36,979 nucleotides of DNA from the NCBI GenBank assembly GCA_947001705.1, contig CAMQHT010000024.1, forward strand, positions 1 to 36,979, written 5' to 3'. Origin of the DNA: an uncultured Collinsella sp. (GTDB lineage Bacteria > Actinomycetota > Coriobacteriia > Coriobacteriales > Coriobacteriaceae). The notes beneath the pieces are model-generated. The model was not told where the DNA came from and made no database searches. It saw nothing but the letters and a program-made list of their open reading frames with translations. A program made the translations under genes and the position numbers. This document shows positions 29,821 through 36,979 of this stretch, one piece after another. Numbering within the stretch: the first letter of the stretch is position 1; every line of letters begins with the position of its first letter.

Positions 29821-30759
29821 CTACTCCTTCGAATCGTTTTGAACTTTGCCGGCGGCCAGCATCTGCTCGAACATCGAGGCCGACTGCGAAAAGTCGCTCG
29901 GCAGCACGACCGTCGAGGTTTTACCCGTGCGAGCGAACTCCGTCATCATCTCGGACCACTGCGTAAACATGAACAGTTGGTTGGCCTCGTCATTGCCGAC
30001 ACCCGTCTCCTGGATGATCTCGAGCGAATCTTTGATACCCAGCGCGATGGCCTTGCGCTGGTTGGCGATGCCCTCGCCCGCCTTTTCCATAGCCTCGGCC
30101 TCGGCGGTCGCCTCGGTGACGCGCTTGATGCGGTCGGCCTCGGCGAGCTCCTGCGCGGCAGCGCGCTTGCGCTGGGCAGCGTTGATGTCGTTCATGGAGT
30201 TCTCAACCTCGGTCGGCAGTGCGATTTTGGTGATGAGCGTCGACACGAGGGTGAAGCCGTAGGCGGCCATCAGCTCGGAAACGGTAGCGTTGACATCCTT
30301 GGCGATGTCATCCTTCTTGGCAAAGACCTCATCGAGTGTGTAGACGGGGATGGAGGAGCGCAGGGCGTCGGTGATGAAGTCGCGCATCTGGTCGACGGGC
30401 TCCTGCAGCATGTAGTAGCTCTTGTAGATGCCCGAATCTGCCGGGCCGGCGCCCATGTCGTAGCTCACGTGGTACTGAGCGGAGACCTCAAGACCGATGG
30501 TCACGTTGTCCTGGGTCTTAACGTCGATGTCAAAACCGTTTTTCATGGTGCGCAGGCTCACCGTGGCGGCCTTGCGGTCGATCACGGGCACCTTCACGTG
30601 GAAGCCCGCGTTGACGATACGGTTGAACTTACCCAAGCGCTCGATGATTACGGCGCGTTGCTGTTCAACGACATAACAGGCGTTGGGGAGCAGCAGCAAC
30701 AGGATGATGATGGGAATCAAAAGGCTGGTAAGGGCGGCGATGATACCGGAAAACAGCAT
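29821..30759 (-). CDS. SPFH/Band 7 (stomatin-like) membrane protein
   Basis: This 312-residue protein is anchored by one N-terminal helix (~4-28). A Band 7 domain follows: VVEQQRAVIIERLGKFNRIVNAGFHVKVPVIDR, then TVSLRTMK, VKTQDNVTIGLEVSAQYHVS and RDFITDALRSSIPVYTLDEVFAKKDDI. A long Ala/Glu-rich helix (AAAQELAEADRIKRVTEATAEAEAME) promotes oligomers. The family forms membrane microdomain scaffolds and often regulates proteases. ATG 30759 (MLFSGII) is preferred because AGAGGAGAG precedes it by about four bases; the frame is open seven codons further up. No NfeD partner is adjacent. Confidence 0.93.
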   Translation of the reverse strand: MLFSGIIAALTSLLIPIIILLLLLPNACYVVEQQRAVIIERLGKFNRIVNAGFHVKVPVIDRKAATVSLRTMKNGFDIDVKTQDNVTIGLEVSAQYHVSYDMGAGPADSGIYKSYYMLQEPVDQMRDFITDALRSSIPVYTLDEVFAKKDDIAKDVNATVSELMAAYGFTLVSTLITKIALPTEVENSMNDINAAQRKRAAAQELAEADRIKRVTEATAEAEAMEKAGEGIANQRKAIALGIKDSLEIIQETGVGNDEANQLFMFTQWSEMMTEFARTGKTSTVVLPSDFSQSASMFEQMLAAGKVQNDSKE

Positions 30760-30821
30760 GGTCTCTCCTCTGATAGGCACACGCTGGTACTAGTATACCC
30801 GTCCAAGGAGATCGTGCATAA

Positions 30822-30852
30822 CAAAAAGAGCTCCCATTGCTGGGAGCTCTTT
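30822..30852 (-). terminator. Terminator left beside the broken tRNA-Leu
   Basis: AAAGAGCTCCCA, GCAA loop, TGGGAGCTCTTTTTG on the minus strand. It is a near-identical duplicate of 31012-31041. Confidence 0.88.
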
Positions 30853-30859
30853 CAATCAA

Positions 30860-30877
30860 TGGTGCGGGCGAAAGGAC
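30860..30877 (-). pseudogene. Truncated tRNA-Leu: 3' end only
   Basis: The last 18 bases of tRNA-Leu (GTCCTTTCGCCCGCACCA on minus) are kept. The sequence then breaks inside the T-loop and continues into the GC-rich element. It cannot be a working tRNA. Confidence 0.9.
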
Positions 30878-30878
30878 G

Positions 30879-31000
30879 TCCGCCTATCCGCTGCGCGGAT
30901 CCGCACCGGCTTCGCCCGCCTGCCGGCGGACTCGCCAGCTCGCTAAAAACGCTCCGCGTTTTCTTGACGCTCGCTCCTTCACAGGTTCAAGTCCCTGCGA
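30879..31000. mobile_element. GC-rich tRNA-end element, Leu copy
   Basis: This 122-base homologue of 25898-26019 has the same hairpins (ATCCGC-TGC-GCGGAT at 30886-30900 and AAAACGC-TCC-GCGTTTT) and the same order. It ends in an inverted T-arm AGGTTCAAGTCC (30983-30994). Here the T-loop letters match tRNA-Leu instead of tRNA-Arg, so that end follows the host tRNA. The unit from one tRNA 3' end to the next is 189 bases (190 in the Arg case). It is non-coding. Mobility is inferred from the two unrelated locations. Confidence 0.65.
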
Positions 31001-31011
31001 TGGGCCCGTAA

Positions 31012-31041
31012 CAAAAAAGCTCCCATTGCTGGGAGCTCTTT
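31012..31041 (-). terminator. Terminator of tRNA-Leu
   Basis: AAGAGCTCCCA, GCAA loop, TGGGAGCTTTTTTG on the minus strand, eight bases past the tRNA end. Confidence 0.9.
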
Positions 31042-31048
31042 CAATCAA

Positions 31049-31135
31049 TGGTGCGGGCGAAAGGACTTGAACCTTCATGGGGTTGCCCCCATACGGACCT
31101 GAACCGTACGCGTCTGCCAATTCCGCCACGCCCGC
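31049..31135 (-). tRNA. tRNA-Leu (anticodon CAG)
   Basis: This 87-base tRNA has acceptor GCGGGCG/CGCCCGC, discriminator A and an encoded CCA. The anticodon loop TTCAGGT gives CAG, reading CUG. The long variable arm (TGGGGGCAACCCCA) is typical of leucine tRNAs. The promoter TTGCGT-N17-TATTCT (31147-31175) is upstream. Confidence 0.97.
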
Positions 31136-31146
31136 GTGCAGGAATT

Positions 31147-31175
31147 AGAATAACGGAGCGCCACCGCGAACGCAA
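31147..31175 (-). promoter_or_regulatory. Promoter of tRNA-Leu
   Basis: On the minus strand TTGCGT (31170-31175), a 17-base spacer and TATTCT (31147-31152). It ends four bases before the tatD stop codon. Confidence 0.65.
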
Positions 31176-31178
31176 GAA

Positions 31179-32096
31179 CTATTTTTGAAAAAGTTTGCAG
31201 GCATTTTCCCAAGCGGCTTGCGCGATTGTTTCGGCGTCCTCACCAGTGCGATCGACACGGTCGTTAACCAGCGCGTTTGCCGTAATGGAGATCATTGCGG
31301 GCTCGCATTCAAGACCGCGGATGGGCTCCGGAGCCATATACGGGCAATCCGTCTCGAACAAAATGCGGTCGAGCGGGGTCGCCGCAAATGCCTCGCGCAC
31401 GTCGTCGTTGCGCTTAAAGGTGGCCGCACCACCATAGGCGATATAGCAGCCCAGCTTCACAAAGCGCTCCATCGTGGCGCGGTCCTCGCCAAAGCAGTGC
31501 AGCACACAACCGGCCTGGGGCACGCCCACCTCACGAAGCACGTTGTACGCATCCATATGCGAGGTGCGCTCCCCATCCGAGTCCTCGTGCCGCAGGTGCA
31601 ACTCCACCGGCACGTTACGGCACGCGGCAAGCTCGAGCTGGCGCGCCATGCAGTCAATCTGCACGTTATGAGGTGCCGGCGCGATATCGTCATCATAGTC
31701 CATGTGGTAGTCCAGGCCGATTTCGCCAATACCGGCGCATAAGGGGTCATCGAGTGCGGCAACGACCTGTGCGTGAACGTCGTCGGTATAGTCCGGCGCG
31801 CCATACGGATGCACGCCGGCAAGATACTTGATCTGCGGGATATCCTGCATCGGCAGAATCTCGAGCGTCAGCCAGTCGCTATAGTCCGTCACGCTGCGCT
31901 TATCGGCAATGGGATCGAAGACCGTCACCAACAGGTCGATGCCCGCGGCTTTGGCGCGCACGAGTGTCTCGGGCACTTCTTTGCCCCAAAACGAAAGCAG
32001 ATGCGCATGCGTGTCAGCAAGCGGTGCCAAGGGCACGGGACAAGCAACCGTCTTCTTTTTCTTGGTAAACGTCACGCGTTCGGCATTAGGCATCAT
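31179..32096 (-). CDS. tatD: TatD-family metal-dependent deoxyribonuclease
   Basis: This 305-residue TIM-barrel hydrolase belongs to the TatD family (3'-5' DNA exonuclease in E. coli, role in DNA quality control). The metal ligands are visible: ADTHAHL near residues 28-34, AGIGEIGLDYH (Glu and His), VELHLRHE, VLHCFGED and FETDCPYMAPEP. The protein is ~45 residues longer than E. coli TatD, mostly in an N-terminal basic segment and a loop after the first strand. ATG 32096 overlaps the rsmA stop by 11 bases, and GGAG lies seven bases upstream, inside rsmA. Pairing with rsmA and metG is a common bacterial arrangement. Confidence 0.94.
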   Translation of the reverse strand: MMPNAERVTFTKKKKTVACPVPLAPLADTHAHLLSFWGKEVPETLVRAKAAGIDLLVTVFDPIADKRSVTDYSDWLTLEILPMQDIPQIKYLAGVHPYGAPDYTDDVHAQVVAALDDPLCAGIGEIGLDYHMDYDDDIAPAPHNVQIDCMARQLELAACRNVPVELHLRHEDSDGERTSHMDAYNVLREVGVPQAGCVLHCFGEDRATMERFVKLGCYIAYGGAATFKRNDDVREAFAATPLDRILFETDCPYMAPEPIRGLECEPAMISITANALVNDRVDRTGEDAETIAQAAWENACKLFQK

Positions 32097-32946
32097 GGAT
32101 TAGCTCCTGGGCCAGACGGACAAAGTCGGCAACATCAAGCGTCTCGGCGCGCGTGGTGGGTGCGATACCGCAAGCCTCAAAGGCGGCATCGAGCACGTCC
32201 TTGGCAAAACCGTTGGCGCTCATGGAATTGCGGATGGTCTTGCGACGCTGAGCAAATGCAGCGTCAATCACGCGGGCCATAAATTCGCGATCGAGTTCTT
32301 CGGGCACCACACCGTCAACACGGTCGATACGCACGACGGCCGAGTCCACGTGCGGCGCCGGCATAAAGCAACGCGGCGGCACCTCAAAGCGACCCGTCAC
32401 CTGCGCATACAGGCCGAGCTTTGCCGTATAGCCGCCATAGGTCTTGTTGCCCGGCACTGCGGCAATGCGATCGGCAACCTCCTTTTGCACCATGACGACA
32501 GCGCGCTTAAGCGCGGGCATCGTCTGGAAGAACTGAAGAATGATCGTCGCCGCCACGTTATAGGGCAGATTCGCGACAAACACCGTGGGTTCACCACCGG
32601 CGGCCTGCTCAATCTGCTCCGGCGTCACCTTGAGCGCATCGCCCATGATAAAGCGGAAGTTGGCATAGTCGGCGGCGTGGGCATCGAGCACCGGCTCAAG
32701 CTCGGGATCGGCCTCAATGGACGTAACGCACGCCGCTTCCTGCAGTAACGCAAGTGTCAACGTTCCACAACCCGGACCCACCTCGAGTACGCGCTCGTCA
32801 CCTGCAAGCTCGGCAAGCTCGCAGATACGCTCGATCACATGATTGTCGATTAGAAAGTTCTGGCCCAGGCGATGCTTGGTCGCAAGGCCAAACTCCTCCA
32901 GCAGCTCCCTGGTGGCCGTGGGGTTTGCCAAAGGCGAAGTTGTCAT
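32086..32946 (-). CDS. rsmA: 16S rRNA dimethyladenosine transferase RsmA (KsgA)
   Basis: This 286-residue SAM-dependent enzyme dimethylates two adenosines in helix 45 of 16S rRNA late in small-subunit assembly; its loss gives kasugamycin resistance. The N-terminal KHRLGQNFLID, SAM motif I VLEVGPGCGTLT, IEADPEL and the catalytic NLPYNVA are intact. The C-terminal domain has PRCFMPAPHVDSAVVRI and FAQRRKTIRNSM. ATG 32946 has AAGGAGG five bases before it. It forms an operon with tatD by overlap. metG upstream has its own terminator. Confidence 0.97.
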   Translation of the reverse strand: MTTSPLANPTATRELLEEFGLATKHRLGQNFLIDNHVIERICELAELAGDERVLEVGPGCGTLTLALLQEAACVTSIEADPELEPVLDAHAADYANFRFIMGDALKVTPEQIEQAAGGEPTVFVANLPYNVAATIILQFFQTMPALKRAVVMVQKEVADRIAAVPGNKTYGGYTAKLGLYAQVTGRFEVPPRCFMPAPHVDSAVVRIDRVDGVVPEELDREFMARVIDAAFAQRRKTIRNSMSANGFAKDVLDAAFEACGIAPTTRAETLDVADFVRLAQELIHDA

Positions 32947-32982
32947 GGTTGCCTCCTTAGCATGATGGCGGCGTCTTGAAAC

Positions 32983-33014
32983 AAAAGGGCATGGACCGTG
33001 GCGGCCATGCCCTT
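32983..33014 (-). terminator. Terminator of metG
   Basis: AAGGGCATGG pairs with CCATGCCCTT around a 10-base loop, followed on the minus strand by TTTTG, 42 bases past the metG stop. Confidence 0.9.
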
Positions 33015-33056
33015 ACAGCTAAACAGCAAATTGCCGATATGGCGCTCGCGCGGTCT

Positions 33057-34658
33057 CTACGCCAGACGCGGGAACAGCGGATCGCCCTTCTCGACGGGCT
33101 GACCACCAGCAAGCAGGCCCCAAGCGCAAATGCCCTTGAGGTCGTCGCTCGCGGCCTCGCCCTCACAGGACAGGCGGCGCAGAGCCTCGACAGAAGTCTG
33201 GGGCATGAGCGGCATCAGCAGGTGGGCGGCGATGCGGATGGCCTCGAGCAGGTTGTAAATCACAAATGCCAGCTCGTCAGCCTTGGCCTCGTCCTTGGCA
33301 AGCGCCCAGGGCTCGGAGTCCTCGATGTAGTGGTTGGCGGCATGGATGAGCTCCATGACCTCATCCTTGGCTCCGCCGTAATCGAGCATGTCCATCTTGG
33401 CCATGTAGCGCTCGACCAAACCGTCGGCAATCTTTGCCAGCGGGTTATCGAACGCGTCGGCAGACGCCGGTTTAGCCGGGGCGCAGCCGTCAAAGTACTT
33501 TGCGCTCATGTTGAGCGAGCGCGAAATGAGGTTGCCCCAGCTGTTGGCCAGATCGGCGTTGTAGACCTGCTCCATGCGATCGAAGCTGATGGCGCCGTCG
33601 GTGCCGGGGACCACGTCGGTCATAAAGTAATAGCGATAGCCCTCGACGCCCAGCATGTCGATAACGTCCTGCGGAGCGATGGCGTTACCGCGGCTCTTGG
33701 ACATCTTCTCGGCCTTGCCTGTCTCGGCATTGCGCACGGTCAGGAAGCCGTGGGCAAAGACGTGCTCGGGCAGGGCCTCGCCGATGGCCATGAGCATGGC
33801 GGGCCAAATGACGCAGTGGAAGCGGATGATGTCCTTACCCACGATGTGGAACTGCGCGGGCCAGCGATAGGCCAGCTCGGCACGCGCCTCGTCGGTGTCG
33901 ACACCGTAGCCGACGGCCGTCATATAGTTGAGCAGCGCATCGAACCACACGTAGGTCACGTGACCCTCGTCAAACGGGACCTGAATGCCCCAGTCAAAGC
34001 TCGTGCGGCTCACGGAAAGGTCGTTAAGGCCGCCCTCGACAAAGCTACGTACCTCGTTCATGCGGAACGCAGGCTCGACAAAGTCGGGGTGCTCGTCATA
34101 GAGCTTGAGAAGCTTGTCCTGGAAGGCGGAAAGCTTAAAGAAGTAGGACTCCTCCTGCACGCGCTCAAGCGGACGGTGGCAGTCGGGGCATAGATGCTGG
34201 CCGACGCTGCCGTACTCCTCGTCGCCCTTCTGGACCTGCGTATCAGTGAAGTAGGTCTCGTCAGGCACGCAATACCAACCGTCGTAGCTGCCCTTATACA
34301 GGTAACCGGACTCCTTCATGCGCTCCCACAGATACTGCACGGCATGATGCTGGCGCGGCTCGGTGGTGCGGATGAAGTCGTCGTTGGAAATCTCGAGCTT
34401 GCTCCAAAGCTCCTTGAAGTGCGGGGCCTGGCTATCGGTCCACTCCTGCGGCGTCATGCCATGCTTGGCTGCGGCCTCGGCGACCTTCTCGCCGTGCTCG
34501 TCCATGCCGGTCAGGAACTTGACGTTATAGCCGGCGGAACGGCGATAGCGAGCCTGAACGTCGGCGATGATGGTGGAATAAGCCGTGCCCAGGTGCGGAT
34601 CGGCGTTGACGTAGTAGATGGGCGTCGTGATAAAGAACGAAGGCTTGCTTTGATCCAT
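33057..34658 (-). CDS. metG: Methionyl-tRNA synthetase
   Basis: This 533-residue class I synthetase charges both elongator and initiator tRNA-Met. The HIGH-type motif is DPHLGTAY (near residues 20-27) and the KMSKS motif is EKMSKSRGN. TPIYYVNA opens the Rossmann fold, and VWFDALLNYM and FHCVIWPAMLM line the methionine pocket. Only one zinc-knuckle half is seen (CPDC near 157-160), as in the short Gram-positive type. The anticodon domain is present but the C-terminal dimerisation domain of longer forms is absent. ATG 34658 has GGAGG eight bases upstream. It is transcribed after rsmI with a 69-base gap. Confidence 0.97.
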   Translation of the reverse strand: MDQSKPSFFITTPIYYVNADPHLGTAYSTIIADVQARYRRSAGYNVKFLTGMDEHGEKVAEAAAKHGMTPQEWTDSQAPHFKELWSKLEISNDDFIRTTEPRQHHAVQYLWERMKESGYLYKGSYDGWYCVPDETYFTDTQVQKGDEEYGSVGQHLCPDCHRPLERVQEESYFFKLSAFQDKLLKLYDEHPDFVEPAFRMNEVRSFVEGGLNDLSVSRTSFDWGIQVPFDEGHVTYVWFDALLNYMTAVGYGVDTDEARAELAYRWPAQFHIVGKDIIRFHCVIWPAMLMAIGEALPEHVFAHGFLTVRNAETGKAEKMSKSRGNAIAPQDVIDMLGVEGYRYYFMTDVVPGTDGAISFDRMEQVYNADLANSWGNLISRSLNMSAKYFDGCAPAKPASADAFDNPLAKIADGLVERYMAKMDMLDYGGAKDEVMELIHAANHYIEDSEPWALAKDEAKADELAFVIYNLLEAIRIAAHLLMPLMPQTSVEALRRLSCEGEAASDDLKGICAWGLLAGGQPVEKGDPLFPRLA

Positions 34659-34727
34659 GGGGTTTGTCCTCCAGAAAAACGTTGCATACAGAGGATGATT
34701 CTAGCGCAAGGGCTGGATATCCTCCAT

Positions 34728-35606
34728 CTATTGCATATCGAGCACCATGGCATAGACATCGCGCTTGCGGCGCGAATACTTCTGAGACAGGCGCTTGGCC
34801 ACCGCAGACGCGGGCTCCCCCTCCTCGAGCGCGGCGCGGATATCCTCGCGCAGGGCCTCGTCGGGATCCGCTACCGCAGCGCCAACCGGCGCGATGCCGG
34901 CCTCCTCATCCTCGCTCGGCGGCGCGATGACCAGCGCAATCTCGCCCTTTACCTCGCCGCGAGCACGCAGCTCCTCGGCAAGCTGGTCAGCGGGCCCGCG
35001 CAAGACCTCCTCGTGCAGCTTGGTGAGTTCGCGGCAGACGGCAACCTCACGCTGGGGAAAGACCTCCGCCACGGCCTCGAGCGTCGCCACGATGCGATGT
35101 GGAGACTCGTAGAAGATGAGTGCGCCGGGCACCACGGCAAGGCGCTGCAAACGGCGCACACGGTCGCCGTGCTTTCGGCCCAAAAAGCCCTCGAAGAAAA
35201 AATGCTCGCAGGGAATGCCGGACGAAACGAGCGCCGTGACGCAAGCAGAGGGCCCGGGAATAACTTCGACGGGCAAATCGGCCTCACGCGCCGCCTCGAC
35301 CAGCGCCTGGCCGGGATCGGACACGCTCGGCATGCCGGCGTCCGAGGCAAAGGCGAGGGTCTCCCCCGCCAGCAGACGGTCGACCAGGCCGGCAGCGCGG
35401 CTAGCGATCACATTCTCGTCGCAACGGACAAGCGGCTTGGAAATGCCCAGGTGCATCAGCAGCTTTGACGTCACACGCGTGTCTTCGCAGCAGATGACAT
35501 CGGCAGCGGCAAAGGCCTCGCCAACGCGCGGGGACAGGTCACCCAGGTTGCCGATGGGCGTGCCGACCACATAGAGTTTGCCCGTATGGGCGCTGTTTTG
35601 CGTCAT
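34728..35606 (-). CDS. rsmI: 16S rRNA 2'-O-methyltransferase RsmI
   Basis: This 292-residue tetrapyrrole-methylase-fold enzyme methylates the ribose of C1402 in 16S rRNA. Diagnostic stretches are GKLYVVGTPIGNLGDLSPR, CEDTRVTSKLL, ASDAGMPSVSDPG, VIPGPSACVTALVSSG, FEGFLGRK and YESPHRIVATL. The C-terminus has the usual helical SQKYSRRKRDVYAMVLD. ATG 35606 follows the GH5 stop by six bases with a weak AGG site, so it probably depends on the same transcript. Confidence 0.96.
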   Translation of the reverse strand: MTQNSAHTGKLYVVGTPIGNLGDLSPRVGEAFAAADVICCEDTRVTSKLLMHLGISKPLVRCDENVIASRAAGLVDRLLAGETLAFASDAGMPSVSDPGQALVEAAREADLPVEVIPGPSACVTALVSSGIPCEHFFFEGFLGRKHGDRVRRLQRLAVVPGALIFYESPHRIVATLEAVAEVFPQREVAVCRELTKLHEEVLRGPADQLAEELRARGEVKGEIALVIAPPSEDEEAGIAPVGAAVADPDEALREDIRAALEEGEPASAVAKRLSQKYSRRKRDVYAMVLDMQ

Positions 35607-35612
35607 ATCAAC

Positions 35613-36674
35613 CTATTCAATCATGCCGCGCTCGAGCGTACCGAGCGCCGCGCGGGCGTCCCATGCTGCAATGCGCTTCTCGGTCTTCCACGTTTGGAAG
35701 AACCAACCGGCAGCCGGCGCAAACGAAGCCAGCTGGTTGGCGATAAACACGCGCTCGTAGGCATTGCGGCCCTCGGGCGTAACCGACGAGTTGGCAAAGA
35801 TCGCCGCGCCCGACCATTCGCCCACCAGCACGGGGAACCCAGTCGAAATCGCTTCTTTAAGCTCGCGCTTGTTACGCGAAATCGCCGTCGTCAGCCCGCG
35901 AGGGCTCGTGATGTCGAGCGCATACTCGTCGCGGTAATGGTACAGGTGAAGGTCCATGTAGACGTTCTTGTACTTGGCGCCGCGCATAAAATGCTTCCAC
36001 TCGCTGGGATGCCCCGACGACGAGAAGACGACGATCTTATCCTCGGGCATATACGAACGGACGAGCTCGTAGGCATCGCGATAGAAATTGCGCAGGTAGT
36101 GAGCGGGAATGCCATCCGTCATGGTGAAGAGGCTCTTGCGAACGCTCATCTGCGGCGTGTCCAGCAGCTCAATGCCCAGCAGGCTCTCGGCCTCGCCATA
36201 GCGATCGGCCAAGCGCTCGAGCACGTCGAGTGCGACATGGCGGCCGTTAGTGGACGAATGCCACTCGGCAACAGCCTCCGGCGTGGTGGGCGAATCGTTG
36301 GAATCGCCCTGGCCACCGGGCACAGTTGCCAGATCGAGCAGCACGCGGATGTCGTACTTGGCAGCCCACTCAATCGCGCGGTCGATGTAATCGACAACCG
36401 ATATGTAGGAGGCATCGGACTCCTGTGAGCCAAAGGCATACCAAGGCACCGGCAGACGCACGGCATTGAGACCGATCTGCGCCATGCGACGAAAATCGTC
36501 CTCGCTCACAAACGTCTCGTAATGGCGGCGCATGCGCTCGTTATAGGCGGCGGTACCCATGGCCTCCTGTAGCTCGGCCGCGTTGGATGCACCGGTCGCC
36601 GCGTACAGCGACGGGGTCACCCAAGGCTCGGGAATAAACCAGCCAGAGAGATTAACGCCGAGTATCCTCTCCAT
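35613..36674 (-). CDS. GH5-family protein, exo-beta-1,3-glucanase-like, acid/base residue lost
   Basis: This 353-residue TIM-barrel protein is close to glycoside hydrolase family 5 subfamily 9 (yeast Exg1-like). LGVNLSGWFIPEPWVTPSLY, VRLPVPWYAFG, DLHLYHYRDEY, VLVGEWSGA (nucleophile Glu286) and the final GWFFQTWKTEKRIAAWD all match the subfamily pattern. The motif that should read LNEP, with the acid/base Glu, reads LDTP here (residues 171-174, codons GAC ACG at 36156-36161). No signal peptide is seen, so it is cytoplasmic. ATG 36674 (MERILGVN) is chosen for GAAGGGGG before it; the longer frame lacks an RBS. It may be an inactive, binding-only or altered-mechanism enzyme. It is first in a unit with rsmI. 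Confidence 0.88.
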   Translation of the reverse strand: MERILGVNLSGWFIPEPWVTPSLYAATGASNAAELQEAMGTAAYNERMRRHYETFVSEDDFRRMAQIGLNAVRLPVPWYAFGSQESDASYISVVDYIDRAIEWAAKYDIRVLLDLATVPGGQGDSNDSPTTPEAVAEWHSSTNGRHVALDVLERLADRYGEAESLLGIELLDTPQMSVRKSLFTMTDGIPAHYLRNFYRDAYELVRSYMPEDKIVVFSSSGHPSEWKHFMRGAKYKNVYMDLHLYHYRDEYALDITSPRGLTTAISRNKRELKEAISTGFPVLVGEWSGAAIFANSSVTPEGRNAYERVFIANQLASFAPAAGWFFQTWKTEKRIAAWDARAALGTLERGMIE

Positions 36675-36931
36675 CACTGCCCCCTTCGGATCATGCAGGT
36701 CGAACCCGCATCGTATTGCATAGGATAAGTATCGTTTTGAGTATACCCGCGTGTGCGGACAGGCGACCGAACGGTCTGTAAAGTGACGCGAAAGTGGGAG
36801 GAATGTCTGGGGCGGGCGGGCTCGGAATGGTGCGACGAGGTGTGTACGCGCGCCGGAGGCAGGCACCGGAAAGTTTGTCCCGTTCTGAGCCCTTATTCTG
36901 GGACGCAGTTTCCGCAGAACCCTACATAAAA
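36675..36931. promoter_or_regulatory. Upstream region of the GH5 gene
   Basis: No gene is present. GACCG-AA-CGGTC (36765-36776) is a palindrome of operator type ~95 bases before the GH5 start. TATACT on the minus strand near 36740 may be a -10. Nested arms GGAAA/TTTCC and GTCCC/GGGAC (36868-36912) form a possible hairpin of the GGGAC repeat kind. Confidence 0.35.
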
Positions 36932-36957
36932 GAAAAGGACCCCTTTGCAGAGGTCCT
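36932..36957 (-). terminator. Terminator of the edge tRNA
   Basis: On the minus strand AGGACCTC pairs with GGGGTCCT (one T-G pair), loop TGCAAA, followed by TTTTCTTTT, the same layout as the tRNA-Arg terminators. Confidence 0.8.
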
Positions 36958-36970
36958 AGTCAATTCAAGG

Positions 36971-36979
36971 TGGCGGGGA
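36971..36979 (-). tRNA. Partial tRNA cut by the window edge
   Basis: The minus strand enters the window as TCCCCGCCA: five acceptor bases, discriminator G and CCA, 13 bases before a tRNA-type terminator. The identity cannot be told; G as discriminator allows Ser, Asn, Asp, Gln or Trp. Confidence 0.55.

Noticed and set aside
29839..31011. 390-codon plus-strand open frame
   Set aside because: Antisense to the SPFH gene and running into the tRNA-Leu region; no RBS or recognisable domain.
30884..31129. 81-codon frame over tRNA-Leu with RRQAGEAGADPRSG, shared with 25753-26016
   Set aside because: The shared peptide comes from the identical 43-base run. A one-base gap later shifts the frame between copies, so there is no conserved protein.

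Overview
The window looks like chromosomal DNA of a Collinsella-type member of the Coriobacteriia (gut Actinomycetota). This is an inference from moderately high GC, strong AAAGGAGG-type ribosome binding sites, tandem YhgE/Pip proteins, a GH5 exo-glucanase-like gene and very GC-rich tRNA flanks, not from a database match. Nearly everything is coded on the minus strand. Only a D-Ala-D-Ala carboxypeptidase (19741-21081) and a 57-residue membrane protein (28168-28341) are on plus. The first ~120 bases are poly-C/poly-G and look like a damaged contig end.

Layout, left to right. 303-2449: an M20 peptidase/amidohydrolase followed by an MFS transporter remnant that lost its first-half membrane segments. 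2566-3549: an EamA/DMT exporter. 3883-8862: two overlapping YhgE/Pip membrane proteins. 9357-11381: Hsp90 (htpG). 11584-14188: a GNAT acetyltransferase and a Wzz/BY-kinase/PHP-phosphatase polysaccharide-control module with no glycosyltransferases beside it. 14384-17480: phoR, phoB and a pstB separated from the rest of the Pst system. 17584-21081: a VanRS-like two-component system divergent from a DD-carboxypeptidase. 21213-21303: tRNA-Ser(GCU). 21372-25218: an AAA+ ATPase with tandem repeats in its leader and an 813-residue protein of unknown function. 25404-26146: three tRNA-Arg(ACG) genes plus a broken one. 26224-30759: a small unknown protein, serS, the small membrane protein, proC, rlmH and an SPFH protein. 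30860-31135: tRNA-Leu(CAG) plus a broken copy. 31179-36674: tatD, rsmA, metG, rsmI and a GH5-family protein that has lost its acid/base catalytic residue. A further tRNA is cut by the right edge.

Most genes are housekeeping or envelope functions: translation and rRNA modification (serS, metG, rsmA, rsmI, rlmH, tRNAs), envelope sensing and remodelling (VanRS-like, DD-carboxypeptidase, Wzz/BY-kinase), phosphate sensing (phoBR, pstB) and chaperoning (htpG).

The most unusual content is non-coding. (1) A 122-base GC-rich element is linked to a truncated tRNA 3' end at two unrelated tRNA loci (Arg and Leu), with almost the same unit length (190 and 189 bases). (2) A ~170-210-base structured element occurs twice in 3' untranslated regions (after yhgE and htpG); its stems differ in sequence but still pair. 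(3) Tandem 19-base repeats sit in the leader of the AAA+ ATPase. (4) A terminator-like hairpin lies between the htpG promoter and its start codon. (5) An inverted 17-base copy of the tRNA-Ser T-arm lies just past the tRNA-Ser terminator.
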